Shown in pieces: positions 45,111-58,725 of a stretch of DNA of 64,000 bases. Position 1 is the first letter of the stretch. Every line of letters starts with the position of its first letter. A program made the translations under genes and the position numbers. The notes beneath the pieces were generated by a model that saw only the letters and a list, made by a program, of their open reading frames with translations, was not told the DNA's origin and searched no databases. Source of the stretch: Oreohelix idahoensis (lineage: Eukaryota > Mollusca > Gastropoda > Stylommatophora > Oreohelicidae); assembly GCA_024509875.1 (NCBI GenBank), contig JAMPIV010008509.1:992001-1056000 (forward strand), given 5' to 3'.

Positions 45111-48094
45111 CGTCACACTCGTGTGCACAAACGCCTATATCGAAACAGGCTTAACGCGGGAGTGAATCGTGAATCCCTATTACCCAACCCCACTTCCCAA
45201 TCAAGCGCGACAACTTGATTCACTTGGTTTACCCTATTCTTAGAAATATCATTGCGTTGGAAATAGATTTGATTTCACTTCCACGCTACGCGGCCGCCTT
45301 CCTAATTCCCTCCACGTATCTTCGTTGGGCAAGTTTGAGTGTCCTACATTTTCTGTTTATAAATGTCGTTATTCATTCTAACATATCGGTCCATTCGTTA
45401 ATATCGTTGATTTTTTATTTCAATTCTTTTTTTACTGTTTAGGCGGTTGACGACGGAAGGTTGGTAATTTGTTCAACATGTGGGGGGGGGGGGTGGGGGG
45501 GGGGGGGTACATGACCAAGTGGATGTTTTCCACTCACATTAAATCATTTTCTCTCTCTTTATTCCACCTCCACGTTCAATCTGTATTTTGAGATCTTAAT
45601 GTTCATCTCTTCGCCCTTTGACAACTCCCTATGAAGACACAGTACAGCAACTTTGAGGTCTTTTTCTTACAAAGCCTTAATTATAATATCAATCACGTGT
45701 TGTGTTTCTAATATCTTGCTGAATTGGTTATTTCCTGTTTGTATTCACAACTCTATTATTCTTCTTGATTTGAGTGAGGCCGTTGCTCCAACTCCACCAC
45801 GCCACAAGACCCAAATAGAGTCGCACTCGTTGCGACAAGCATGCGTCTTAAAGTCAGGGTAACACATTCCCTTTTTTTTTTCTGAACCAGATACACCCGC
45901 GGGAAGCTAGCACAAGACCTCTCGAGATGCACCCTTCAAAGTCTCCTTATTTTGTTTTTTCTTTTGTGTGTGAAGTCCCAACTGCACAGTGCCTGTAAGA
46001 AGCAAGCGTGCGAATAGGAGCCCCGTAGTCGGAACTCAGGTATAAGCCCCCATATACAAAAAAGATACTATTGATTTTGCCGTCAAGATCACAAGCTGTA
46101 CAATTGTAAATCATACACCAGTGTAAAAACTATCGCAGATGCCTAGTGTAGTAGTGACAGCCACAGTCCCCTGAAGGTTAAACATGATAGATAATAGTGT
46201 CATCCACAACACCTCAAGGCTTGGAATGATTCGATGCTGCCGCCGAGCCGACAATTGATCCGAGTATTATGTTTAACACTTGTTGTACACGTACAGAAAA
46301 TAGTCTAAATACATTTGTCTAAATGTAAGTACTAGTATATCAATACTGTTATTATATATTAAATATATTACGCTAAGAAGGTAAATAATGCGTCAGTTGG
46401 GTTTAACTATCAAATCGAGGAGTTTACAAAATCAACCGAACATATCCTGTTAGAAACACTATCCAATACAAAGTTATAAATCTAATGTACCTGACACACA
46501 CGACAATGATACGAATGAGCATTGAACAAATGTTGACTTCAGTATACACCTGTGACAGTTATTCTCCACCGCACAAATACTGAGACAGAACATTAGTTAC
46601 AAACAAAAATTGGAGCATATCGTTTTCCATACAAACTCACTTCCTCAAGAAAAGACAAAACTCCGTTCAACTATCTGATACTACAGGACACACAACTAAA
46701 AGATCATAATATATACCCAGACTACCCAGCCCATGTCATAATTAGGTTTTAAGTCCTCTGCTTTACATGAGCATGGGCATATATTTGAATGCGAACCCAG
46801 CCCCTTGAATGCGCTGAAATATCCAGGCTTGGCTGAGCTACGCAGCGGTTAACGCATGTCCAAAACTGTGAATGGCGGGCATGATCTCAATCCACTGTTT
46901 ATACAATCTTCAAGACTACTCCGATTTTTCTCAAAAAAGTCAGTTAGAAAAACTGGCATGGGCAACTGTGATATGTTGAGATAGATCTGAGTTCCGCAGC
47001 GTAGTACACGCTTGGTCAGGATTCTAACTCCTGAACAAGTCATCTCCTACAAAGCAACGTGAGTTTCGTTAGTAAACTTAACGGTCGTCTTGTTTTTGGG
47101 TTGTGGTGAAACATTTTTGACTTGAACGCCTTGACATATACAGTTCGAGCTATCTGCACACGCCCATTACATACAATTGTAGAATCGGTTGGAATATGCC
47201 TTTCTTCTGATTTGTTTGGGATGGCTCTGGTCCTGCTTGAGGTGTTTGCTGATGCTTGTCAAGGACGGCCCCTGTGGACCTTTACTACATCTGTATTCGT
47301 TCACCGCGTTTCATGTTTATTCGTCATTCACATCTTCCTTATTTCCGAAGGCGAGTAAATGATTGCTGGATAATTCTTCAACTTGAATTTGTGAGTACAT
47401 TCGTAACCTGGTCCACCTTTCTGACTAACAGTAATACAAATTTTATCCAATGAGAGTGTCCCTATTGGACAGAGAAACTGCGACGTGATACGGCAACTAA
47501 GGTAAGCGATTGAGTCTCTTTAATGCAGTTTTTACAGTCCAAAGTTGGAGTATGTAGGCTTTCTCCCCTCCTGCATGGCAGGTGATGGATTGAATACGTC
47601 CCGCAAATCGGTATCATACTATTTCCTTTTCCGTTGCCGAGTCCCCGAAAAATACACGCCTTAAAAGATTGACGCACAAGTTGTTTGCGCATACTACATG
47701 TCTATCTTTTAAAGTTTAATCAACTGTGTAGATTTCCACATTGGTTAAAAATAAATGGGTTGTGGTTATAGCTTGTGTATAGATTGTTTTTCTAGCCAAG
47801 CGAAACCCCTGCCACCCCGTGGTGTTTAGTGTCGCTAAGTTTTGCGCACGCAATCACATATTAATCTGATTGGTACCTGGTTATTAGATATGTGAAGGAC
47901 ACTACGATACCGGTATAGAGTACTCGGACCCTCGGGGCTGTACCGAACTGCAGCTTGAATCCAAAAAACGAAATGAATTGATCCAGCTAACAGTAGTTAT
48001 ATGTTACGGACAAAAATAGAGGTGCAGAGTCGCTTCATGCTCAGGTCGTCTTCGTAAGTAATTCACTTCAACCGCACCAGGCCACAGTCCCAAG
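45111..48094. other. Unrecognised stretch
   Basis: About 3 kb with short frames only. A G-rich tract lies at 45481-45508. A tRNA-like GGCTGAGCTACGCAGCGGTT near 46831 lacks a paired B box. No gene recognised. Confidence 0.4.
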
Positions 48095-48360
48095 GGTGTA
48101 TACCCCCCCCCAATTACCCCCCCCCCCCCACTTTGCCCAGACCCCCCCCCCCCCCCACCCCCCCCCCCCTCCCCCCCCGCCCCCCCCCCCCCCCCCCCCC
48201 CCCCTACCACCCCCCCCCCCCCCCCCCCCCCCCTGACCCCCCCCCCCCCCCCCCCCCAGGTGTATAGACCCCCCCCCCCCCACCTCCCCACACCCACCAC
48301 CTACCCCACCCCCCCCCCACAACACCCCACACCCCCCACCCACCCCACACACAACACACG
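48095..48360. repeat. C-rich low-complexity tract
   Basis: Runs of 8 to 20 C broken by single bases, for about 200 bp, fading into CCCCACAC steps. The other strand is G-rich, so quadruplex formation is conceivable. Poly-Gly frames are artefacts. Base-level accuracy is doubtful in such sequence. Confidence 0.9.
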
Positions 48361-50339
48361 AGCAGCACACACACCCCGTGGACAAACTTATACTCCCACC
48401 TACACAATCACAGCAGTGAATATTCGTTATACACAGGGCGGAATCTGACTTGAAACCGTAAGCGTGGGAGGTGGTAGCGAGAGGTGTTGTTTATTCTCAT
48501 CAATATGCTCAGGTATCACATATATTTACTTAAATAACTCCTGTCAGACCAATTCAGCCGAAATGCTACGCTAACTTGCTGATATGCATAAACCCAAGAA
48601 ACAACGTCACAGGAATCAAGTAGCACCAAGAACAAATAGCTGCTGCAGATCCTCAAGTCACGCGTTGTGAAACAAACAATAAATAGTAATTAAGTCCAGA
48701 TGTATCTGCTGTAAGACTAGTACTTTACGGCGTCGTCCTTCCCGATTTTTCTAACAATAGCTATTAACTTACACTTTATTGTTGATTATAAAAAAACAAG
48801 AAAACCAACAAGGTAAGCGCAATAAAACAGCTACAATTTTTATAAATAAGTGTTAAAAATAAAATCTCAAATACGGTAGCGATATGTGTTTGCTTAATTC
48901 CAATTGATTGTTCATTTAATTCACAATTACGTTAGGAGATTCTTACACATGTAATAAATATTAATTCATAATTTACCATATTGCTAAACTCGAGAGTTTG
49001 TGTTCATTGGTGACTTGTATTAAATGCAAACGCAAATTATGTTATTGTATTCCAATACTGGGTTAGTGTTAGCGGAAAAAGAACCTTATTCAATTGCCTT
49101 TTATCCGTTTTACAGGATCGGTCGGCACATCAACCGCTTGCATCAGCTATTTATTGGTCTGATTGTGTCGAAATAGTTTTTGATTTTTCTACAAATCAGC
49201 CAGGGCAATTTTTTTTGTCATTCAGGGCTAGCTTATTATGGCCACTGGCTACGCTTTATCCTCCCTTGAACGCGGAACCGGAGTAAAAAAATGGATCCCT
49301 GTTGCGCCATTTAATAGACAACAAACCATTCAGTTAAAAAATCAATACGTACATCTTTATTTTTAATATTAGTATAATGTTTCTCAGAGAATTGTGTTCC
49401 GGAGGAAAAATTGTTTTTGTATAACTTTCTTTGAACAGTCATTGTTGGGTCCGACGAAGGAGAGTTAGTCACTTTAAAGACGCCAAATCCGTATAGAAAA
49501 AGTGAAATCGCCTCAAAACTACCAAACATGATAGGGTAGTCTATACAAGCAAAATAGGGGATTCTGGTATTTTGAGACTCGGTCTAGCCCCAGTACTAAT
49601 GTGATCTAAAACGATACGTGTGAGTCCCCTCAACATTTTTCCTTTGATCTTATCTTGAATGTGGCAGAGTATACAAGCCATTAGTGAACTATAGAGTATT
49701 ATAGGATAATGTCCGCAGAATCATTTTTAGTACTACAAAGAGAGTTATTTTCAACAATGTGGTTATAAAAAGACGCAAAAAAAGCAAAAAAGAAAAACAA
49801 ATTGAGTCATGAATACAAGTTGTTGTAGTAGCTTCTAATTCCACATTAATGAGAAATAAAACAAATTTCTGCATCACTCAGAACCTAATTTTTGTATATT
49901 GTTTATTTCTATTTCACTTGTTGGGGCGGTAAGGGGGATTATAGATAATAACTTGGATTGTTATTGCCTCACGTTGTGATACTGATTTTTGGTTATGTTT
50001 AACAATGTATCCGGTCCGTGACAGAACTTACGGGCGGGCCGCTGCGGTGTTAGTAGGTTTCCTTTGGGAGGGGTGTGGGTAGGACCTTGTTCGGAGCGTA
50101 GACTCGAAGACATAAGTACGCTGTTGGAGGAGAGTACTACTTCAATCAGGTGTGGATCTTTGGGTACCTGGTGTTGGATAATGAAGATGACAGATTTGGT
50201 GAGGTTTGAAACCTGTTTGGTGGTTAGGGTCCGACTTTGGTTCAAATAATTCTTAAAAAAACGGACGGGTAGGATGTGCTGTACCTGCAACGTCCGGTGC
50301 ACAGTGCTATTCAGCTGGTTGTGGGGGGAGGTTAGTTTG
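48361..50339. other. Unrecognised stretch
   Basis: No gene recognised. The longest frame is 113 codons on the minus strand (49961-50302, MHRTLQVQHILPVRFFKN...), with no motif I know. It could be an old element remnant or chance. Confidence 0.35.
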
Positions 50340-50790
50340 TTTTTGTATTTTGAAATATAATAAATTATTGTGACTATATATATAATATATTAAATAAAAA
50401 AATAATATATTGGTATCGCTATATAATATATATAGTAAATGACATATATATAGTATCCAACCCATACGTATATATCAGTCTAATAGGATGCCGGTATAAT
50501 CACGAGGTATGAAATGGGGTGAACAATATAAAATATCCATATATATACTATAGGAGGGCTATATAATAAGTAATAAATAATATGGAATATATCGTACGAT
50601 ACTATATAATATGCGTATAAGTTATATATAATATATATATATTATACTATATAAAAATATCGTATATATAAAATAAATCGATAGCGTATATACGTATTAT
50701 ATATATGATGACGAATATATAATATATAGTATCAGGGATATATGGATTATAAAGTACTATGATAGTATGGAATAAAATAATAAGTAGAAA
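50340..50790. repeat. Degenerate AT-rich low-complexity region
   Basis: Imperfect TATATA and ATAATA runs over about 450 bp without a fixed unit. Confidence 0.8.
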
Positions 50791-50869
50791 TTTCTTTAAG
50801 CACCCAAACACGGCGCAGTAAGGCAGAAACCAGTGGCTCATCCATGGTTGTCTTTGTGACGCCATCTCT

Positions 50870-51235
50870 CCTTACTCTTGCACATTATTTAGGCCCAACG
50901 TTCTTCCTTCTCTTATTATTGTTCTTCTGAGTGTTTCTTTTGGTCTTCCTTTTTTCCGCTTACCCTCAGGACCCAAGTGAGCGCCTGTAGTGGTATTCTG
51001 TTGTTTTGCATTCGTAGGACATGACCGATATATGACCATCGTCTTTTCCTTATATAGTCGGAGACATATTTCTGCCTAGAGTCTTCTCTTATTTGTCGAT
51101 TAGTCTTGAATTCTTTCCAACTGATGTTCATGAGTTTTCTAAGACATTTGTTCTCGAATGTATTCAGCTTGTCTCCAATGATTTTGTTATTTTCCAACTC
51201 TCACAGCCGTATGTTAACACTGATGGATTAGAGGA
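50870..51235 (-). pseudogene. LINE C-terminal fragment (family L5)
   Basis: Minus-strand frame 50916-51197: LNTFENKCLRKLMNISWKEF, TNRQIRE, RRWSYIGHVLRMQNNRIP, ALTWVLRVSGKKEDQKK. It is preceded in another frame by LTYGCESWKIT. This is the C-terminal block after RT, with the GKR-x-RGRP motif decayed. Different family from L1-L4 by sequence. Confidence 0.75.
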
Positions 51236-52129
51236 TTTGAATAGGACAGACGAAAGCTCCTGGAATGTATATGCTTCAATGATCGTAATTGTCCAAATCG
51301 TTAGATAATCTATTGAAGGCGCTCTGCTGCCAAAGCAATTCATAGTATCCGGATTACATGCTCTTGAGGGTGGCGATGTGGTTCACCATCCTAGTACGGG
51401 TTACTGCCGTACTTTAATAGAAGACTTCTCTGTAACTTTCTGTAGTTTTTCCCCGTATCAAGATAGCACCTTGAATCAAAGGTCTCTTTATTAATAAGTT
51501 CATAGCTTTAGTTTTTAGAGGCATTTACACCGAGAAACGCTATTTTAACCGAGACGCCATGACACAAATATTTTTATTGCATCTTGTGGATTGTCTTGGT
51601 GTCTGAACTTAATGAAATCGGCCGTAGACAATTAGATACATCTGCGAAGATCTAATGTCGTCCCAGTGCAAAAAATTTTTCATTTGTACCATTTTTATAC
51701 CCAATGTTCCATTGAGGGTATAATGTTTCTCATGAAATACCAATCAATAGCTATTCCAAAAAGTTAGTGGTGTACATAATACAGCCTCAATTTCAAACCG
51801 CATGTTTTCCTACATCGTAAACCATTCTGTATCCCTGTTAAATTTGTTCTAACACAAACATCTTGCATTGTCCCATATGGTCGCTTTATGTAATGTTTCA
51901 TCATATGGAAGGTTGAAACCATAGATTGTAAGTAATCTTCCACATGATAATTATTGTAGACTAATTGCTATTAAGCTGGCTTGTAAAATCTTACGATTTC
52001 GTGATACATTAAAGTGCATTATTGCCTTTCTCACTAGGATTCTTCTATAATTTGCATCTTAGTGGTGAAATACGAATTTGATCAATCACATGATCTGTTT
52101 TCGGAACACTAGAGAAAAAACCAAACTAA
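51236..52129. other. Unrecognised spacer
   Basis: No gene or repeat recognised. Confidence 0.4.
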
Positions 52130-52162
52130 AAGCTGTTTCGCCTTCTCTGATCTTTTCGTCAG
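52130..52162 (-). other. Weak hammerhead-like motif
   Basis: Minus strand: CTGACGA, then AAGATCAGAGAAGGC, then GAAACAGC. The core blocks are present but the intervening bases hardly pair. Probably an old Penelope-type terminal remnant. Confidence 0.2.
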
Positions 52163-55100
52163 CATAGAAAATAAACCAATTTACAGTCTTGAGTAACATC
52201 ATGCTAACATAATAAATTTCCAGTACTGATCTAATAAGAGATTATACCAACGCCAGATATTACAGAAAATTATGAGGATATCACCTTTTCTGCTCGGTCA
52301 ACTTTACAAGTCACAATGGCTCAGAAGACTATATCCATTGTTTTTGTCGAGTGAAATTGTTCATCTCTCCATACTTCAATGTTATCAAGATATATACGCT
52401 GAAAACGAATGTGCTCAAGATTGTGTTGGTTGTACCATTAACTGTTCGTTAATCATAGATCGCATCTTTTGAAATGTTTCGTCAAGCTCCGCCAGCTTCA
52501 GAAGACTTTTTTATCGATGTAACTTTTTTTTTTATTTTTTTTTTTTTTTTTTTTTTTTAGCTTTTTTTTTAATCCTATAAAAAATAATGTTATCTCTAAA
52601 CACTCATTAAGAAATGCTTTGATTTTAGTGTTTGGAGAAATTTCAAATTATGATGTGTTGGAGATTGTTTCTACTTTATAGATGGAGTTGTTGTGGATTA
52701 CCGTTTCATAACATAGGAGGTATCTTTACAAATAGGACAGAATCCATGTAATCATGTGCATCATCAGGATACATGCGCGTACAGAGATATGCATCAGTTG
52801 GACATAAGACTTACCTGTGTGGCAGATTCACTAGTAGTTCGGGTTAAACTCGAACATAATTTGCGAGCTAGCTCTAGAGGTTGAACCGTAGCTGTAAAGT
52901 TGTTAAGACACATAATTCTTACCCCAGTGGGGCGAAGTTGGGTCCTCTAGACATACTAATCTTGGGCCTTTAGTACCCTCATTCATGTTCGTTGGTTGTT
53001 CAATGCACGGAATGAAAAATAATTCAATGCTTAAGATAAATCCACGCACATGTAGATCTTTCCTATTCCCATAACAAAACGAATTTTCCTATAATTAGAT
53101 TTTTGTATCTCAATAGCCGGGAGAGATTTTGTATTGCCAACGAACTGTGTAGAGCTCTCCTGGCACGTAATCACTCAATAGATAATTGTTCGGGAAGTAA
53201 TTCTCTATTTGGAGCCCGACGTTGGATCATACTCCAATGTAGCTGTGTCCTCACATACGTTCCTGACTATTTCACGCAGATCATTATTCTCAACCAAGCC
53301 ATACCATCCAATATGTGAGACGCCCGAATCCTGATAGTGGATTCTATTTAATTCCCGGATGTACATGACAATGCGGAAACATTCATGTTTATTGTTCGAC
53401 TGATTGCATAGTCAAATATGCTTATGGCAAGTAGATCTGAATGCAATAATGCCCCTGATCATATATTGGTAGTCTATTTAGGCAACCTGGTTCTTATTAG
53501 CCAACACAACACTCTGGTAGCTGTTGTAGGTGTAATGATGCTGATCAATACAGTTGGTCAGCTCCTCCTATCACGTCGAGGTACCACTATACATATCCAA
53601 CACCCAAACCAGATACTGCTCGCAACGGGCAGTAGGATAAGTGGCTGGGTCACTATAGTCCAACTGATCTGCCCGACCAGGTATATCTGCTAGCATTAGT
53701 TGAGTGCGAGTAAGTATAGGCCTTTCGGTAGATGTTGACACTAGCCTTTCTGACTCATGAAATTCTCCGGTTACAAAGCATTGATCTTCCAAAAGGATAT
53801 GGGTGTGACCTTTCCAATAGGTGTAGGTTCTACCTTTAGCTCAGCCAGAAGATGGACTTGTTTATCTCACATCACATGGTATGTCTATTACAGTGCAGAA
53901 CTGTAAAAGATTTGGTGGGCGTCAAGATATCTTCAAATGTGTTGAAAAAGGTGTATCTTTGTCGGTTGATGAGGAACCCAACCAAATGTTGTACGGAGTT
54001 ATCAGGTATCTAAGTGCATATGCCAAAATATAGAGCTTTTCGAACAAGAGGAGCTGCTGGTACGTTTTTCTTCTCTACACGGACATATACGACATTTAAT
54101 TATAGTCACATAAGCCAACAAGAACATAAGGCACAGAAAACATCCAATGTAAGCAATGCAACAACAGGAAACATTGGCGGGCATCTTATAAGACAATTCA
54201 CTACAATTTGCATGTACAGTAAGGGTAGTCCAGGAATATTATATGATATATCTTTTCTTCTTCAGTCGTTCGGTCACTGAACTAGGGACGTTGGTTTGCA
54301 CATGTGTCTGTTTACCACAACTGAGCTAGCAATATCAGTGCTGCGCTGATGGTCAGGCTGGCACATCAGACTTACAGCACGAACCGCGGTATAAACATTT
54401 TTTGTATAAAGGGTATTCCACCTGCCACGTTACTTCGATTTCAATACGCTTACAGCTTTTCTTTGCAGTAATACAGCGCTGTCTCTTAAGGACCACCCCA
54501 AACATTGGTAGCGTGCGACGAAAATGCCAAGCATAGGGGTCCCGTGCTCAGCTACTGATTCGTTGCTGAACTTGACGCAAGACTAGTCAAAGCTATGGTC
54601 GCTGACTGCATTATCTATGGCTGCTTCAACTGGGTATAAATGTATACATTTAGCCATGTTATCTTAATAGGAACCTGCCTTTGAGTTTACGGTGTCAGGG
54701 CGACTATTCATATTTTATAATAATGGTATTATAAACGAATGCCCTGATCACAAGTGGGACTGTAGTGATGATGAGTGTGTCCTATAGTGGTTGCACATGC
54801 TTCTGCATGTCAGCACACACAATATACTGATTTTGCTTATTTGCAAACATTTATTAACAAGTAGAGGCATCATATGGAATGTCCTGACATCAGTCAGACA
54901 TAAGCGTTATAAGTTGAGCAATAATCTATATTGTTATTGACTCGAGCACCAAACGTAGCATGGGGCGGGTAATCAGCATGGACAGTAAAAATTATGAGCT
55001 GGTTGAGACTCAAATGGTAAGAATTATCTAAACCTATAGGTAATTCTGTCTTAGATGGTTTTTTAACGGTAGGCACTCATCTGTATTAGCACATGGACTT

Positions 55101-55790
55101 CGCTCCAACCAGTGCTCCGTTCTTCAACCATTAGATGCAGCTACAAGGAGGATCTCAGCCTGGTTGACAACAGACACAGATGTAATGCGACCTTGCCAAA
55201 ATCCCAGACTGTGAATTAGTATTAGTTTTTGGGATATTCTACACAGTCTATTTATTTCTTTGTGGTGGGTAGGTTCTGTACATTTTTTAACTTTTAAGAA
55301 CTGCAGGGCCGTCGGCCTGATAGAACCTAACTCTTTACACAGAGTTACATTTCAATCTGCTAAAGTGGAAAGAATTGTCCAACGTGTTCGCAATAGGCAA
55401 TGCAGGATCGTCACGTATATTATTCAGCCCTTATTCCGATATGGCTAGCATCCAATCGCCACCACCCAGGACGACCAGGGGGGAGTATGGAAAGTCTTTT
55501 AGAACCACTCGGTTACGCTTGAAAAAAAATTCTGACCATTATAAATGATATTCGCAATCACCTCTGGACGGAAAGCAGGACAGCTCAGTACTAGTGTGTA
55601 ATTCTAGAATTAGAGGCAGATAGCTATACCACGTAGCAACTCACTACCTCAAAGCAATAAATTTGAGTATAATTTGGGGAACTTTCAGATTAGGACATCT
55701 AGACTAGGCAGGCAGCTGTCAGAACATAACAAGTATACAAGACCCGAATACCTTATCTGTAATGAAAACAAGCAGATGAGTAATCTAGCC
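52163..55790. other. Long unrecognised stretch
   Basis: About 3.6 kb. T-rich tract at 52523-52569. Frames of 60-91 codons on both strands (for example 53418-53693 plus, 53571-53792 minus, 54014-54280 plus) show no motif I recognise and overlap each other. I cannot assign any as a gene. Confidence 0.4.
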
Positions 55791-55862
55791 TGCCTGGTAA
55801 TGGAAAAGAGATTGAGAAACAATATGCTGGTAATGGTTTCAAGAGATGTTGAACAATATGCA
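55791..55862 (+). repeat. Isolated proto-units of the 32-bp repeat
   Basis: GCCTGGTAATGGAAAAGAGA, then CAATATGCTGGTAATGGTTT CAAGAGATG, then CAATATGCATGGTAATGG: two to three diverged units about 440 bp before the main array. Confidence 0.7.
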
Positions 55863-56298
55863 TGGTAATGGAAATGAGTTAGAGCTGTCTTTTAAGTCAT
55901 TTATTCCTTCCGGATATCTGGACAAAGCTTCCTACGTTTTTGACGTGCCCAATTGCCAGATCATCTAGTCTTCGAGGCCTTCATTGAGTGCTTTGGGCAT
56001 ACCTTGTTGATAACCTTTTCCATCTTGTATCATGCTTTTTTACTTGTAGGTCTCTTCTAAAAAGGACCAATGTCCTCTAATCTAGGTACAGCTTTCTGCA
56101 CGATCTGTATATCAAGGTCATAAGTATTTTCATGGGCCTTCCTGTAATGGAGCATGAGACGCTTGGCATAGATTTGAACCTTGCCCAACGCAAGCTGCAG
56201 ATGTGAGTTTAGCAAGCTGATTGACCATTAAGCTGCTATTGGCTAAACTCTAAAGTGTGATTCTTATTACAATGCTACCACATTATAATCTCACTCAT

Positions 56299-56779
56299 CA
56301 ATATGCTGGTAATGGAACAAGAGATGAGAACAATATGCTGGTAATGGAACAAGAGATGAGAACAATAAAGGCTCTGTTAATGGAACAAGAGATGAGAACA
56401 ATATGCTGGTAATGGAACAAGAGATGAGAACAATATGCTGGTAATGGAACAAGAGATGAGAACAATATGCTGGTAATGGAACAAGAGATGAGAACAATAT
56501 GCTGGTAATGGAACAAGAGATGAGAACAATATGCTGGTAATGGATCAACAAGAGACAAAGAGAAGAAGAACAATATGCTGGTAATGGAACAAGAGATGAG
56601 AACAATATGCTGGTAATGGAACAAGAGATGAGAACAATATGCTGGTAATGGAACAAGAGATGAGAACAATATGCTGGTAATGGAACAAGAGATGAGAACA
56701 ATATGCTGGTAATGGAACAAGAGATGAGAACAATATGCTGGTAATGGAACAAGAGATGAGAACAATATGCTGGTAATGG
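56299..56779 (+). repeat. 32-bp minisatellite, about 15 units
   Basis: Unit CAATATGCTGGTAATGGAAC AAGAGATGAGAA. Two units are irregular (around 56363 and 56527). The others are nearly identical, implying recent homogenisation. The minus-strand frame over it is periodic and not a gene. Confidence 0.95.
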
Positions 56780-56805
56780 GTATAACATACGATGAAAAAC
56801 ACCTG

Positions 56806-57005
56806 TTGATAGCATTACAAGGCAGTCCTTGTTCTGGGGTTCTCAGGATAACAGAGTTACAGGGAGGTCAGAAGCCACATGGAGAGGAGAAGTGGAGACA
56901 GAAATGAGGGGAATGGGGAAGACAAAGAGCTGATGATCCAGAGCAGGATGACTTGGCATGAAGGCCCATGCTCCAGGGTCAGCTACATGATAATGAGTGA
57001 TTGAA
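56806..57005 (+). pseudogene. LINE 3'-end fragment (family L3)
   Basis: Reads PVDSITRQSLFWGSQDNRVT GRSEATWRGEVETEMRGMG, matching PVDSITRQSLFWNLQGKRG at 28506-28772, then loses frame and ends near ACATGATAATGAG, a degraded GAT tail. It abuts the 32-bp array. Confidence 0.75.
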
Positions 57006-57027
57006 ACATGTAAACCTGGCTCAACAA

Positions 57028-57160
57028 CATCCAACTGACAGAGTGGATAGAGTACTGGTCTCTCACGGCAAAGGTGCTAGGTTCGATTCATGGTTCAGTC
57101 TACCCAGCTATAAATGGGTACCTGACTTCACTTGAATTAGGGATTACGAAGACACATGGA
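57028..57160 (+). mobile_element. SINE-B copy 4, 3'-shortened
   Basis: ACTGACAGAGTGGATAGAGT (box A), TAGGTTCGATTCA (box B), core CAGTCTACCCAGCTATAAAT GGGTACCTGACTT. The distal CTACGGCAGTAT block is missing. Confidence 0.78.
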
Positions 57161-58454
57161 GTCGTCATAAAAGATAAATGTTAGTATTATTTTAGTCAAT
57201 TTAACGGTCCATCAGATCATTAATCACACCGCTCCACATGTCCATTTAGGAAGATTACTCCATTTCCTACAGTTATTTATAAACGATCCATAAAATTTTT
57301 CACTACAAAGTTTATAAACAATAATTGGACTAATCATGCACTTAGATACTGTGATCAACACGTTCCCAGACAGTACAAATATCCATGATAATACATTAAC
57401 AGAAACAATGTCAGTATAATCTGCTAACACAACCATTAAAAGGTCAAGGTTTAATGCTTGTAGCCATAATACAGATCCTGCTTGTAGCGGGGGGACTGAA
57501 GTGTACTAGAGAACTTCACCATACTAGGTCCAGCTTTTTGACGGTAGGGTTCCTTCAGCTTCACAGTTCCTTACTGCTATTAAATGGTCTCATCCCTACA
57601 CGTTCAAAAGCTGTAATTATACCATTTAGGGCGAGCATGTGATAGACATGGCAAGCTGATGCAAGGCTGCACTTTTAGGAAATCCAGAACCGGTGCCTCT
57701 TCAACTCACAAAAGAAGAAAGTGCTTGTTTATACCATTTAGCCAATCTCGACCTCAACGTTTTACAAATGCATGCACCTAACTTTATGATTTCTCTTTCG
57801 CAACAATGAGTCACGCATTCCACTATAATGCTAGGAACAATATCCGGTATGTGATTGAAGGAGCTCGCCGCACGGTCATTTCACGTAAAACTTTAGGTTT
57901 TATCTTCAGCCGAGAGATAAGCCGCTATCTGATTCAATTTCGGATTCACAGAACTGTTTCACATGAACAGACAATGTAATTTGCCGCGTTGTGTTATACG
58001 AAATTGACGTCAGTGGTGAGCCTGTTGTGTCATGTTATAGTTTACAAACAGGTGTTGGTAGTGCGTAAAGAGTCGGAAGCACTGTAGCTCTACAGCTGAC
58101 CTATCAAGTTGTCAATCTTCTAATTGTCCAGTGCTTGATTTAAACCTTGTATTCAGGAATTGTGCAGGTTAGCCTCTCAGGTATCTGTAGGGCTACTGAA
58201 AGTTCAAACTCTCACATGCAGATTTATTGCCCTATTACAGGCCGGTTATAGAGAAAAGCGACTGCATACAGACATTAATCAACGGGCAGTAAGAACGACT
58301 AGGCGTTATTTATAGAGAAAAATCTTGACAGAGGTCACGATGGGGTAAATCTGTCCTAACGGTGAAAAAATGTGGCGGTGTTTTGGGGCTTTTGAAGGGA
58401 ATTAATTAAATGTGCTTTTAAGCTACCATACTTACTAACTGTTCCTTAGATCGA
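57161..58454. other. Unrecognised stretch
   Basis: No gene or repeat recognised. Confidence 0.4.
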
Positions 58455-58725
58455 GTCCCCCATCTACTCGCCGGAGGGTGTAGAGGATTTGGAAGGAGAG
58501 CGCCAGACCCATCCTATCGCTGTCTTCACACCTGGCCTGGTTCCATTCTAAGTTCCTTGTTCCTATCAAAGAGATTGTCCTAATGTGTCCTCCCGAGCGG
58601 ACTCTGGTCGTCCGGTTGTCTGATCCTTTGCACGTTATGTTTCCCATTCTTGCCAAGTTGTAGGGGGGACCATCCTGGGCCCATTCTGCAAAATGACCAA
58701 TAAAAAACCATTCTTTAATTGGGGG
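58455..58725 (-). pseudogene. Decayed LINE 3' fragment (family L4)
   Basis: GGGTGTAGAGGATTTGGAAG, CTGGCCTGGTTCCATTCTA and GCGGACTCTGGTCGTCC occur in the same order as in 25838-25975 of the better copy. It ends at a G-run (58721-58735). Confidence 0.65.

Noticed and set aside
46829..46900. tRNA-like GGCTGAGCTACGCAGCGGTTAACGC
   Set aside because: No B box at the expected distance and no cloverleaf seen.
48004..48407. Glycine-rich frames
   Set aside because: Artefact of the C/G-rich low-complexity tract.
49961..50302. 113-codon minus-strand frame as a gene
   Set aside because: No recognisable motif, no splice context or second copy; left as unassigned.
53571..53792. 73-codon minus-strand frame as a host exon
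   Set aside because: Overlaps a plus-strand frame, no known domain, no convincing splice sites tying it to neighbours.
56291..56815. 174-codon minus-strand frame with periodic LVPLPAYCSHLLFHYQHI
   Set aside because: Reads the 32-bp minisatellite; three minus-strand frames are open because of the repeat, not because of coding selection.
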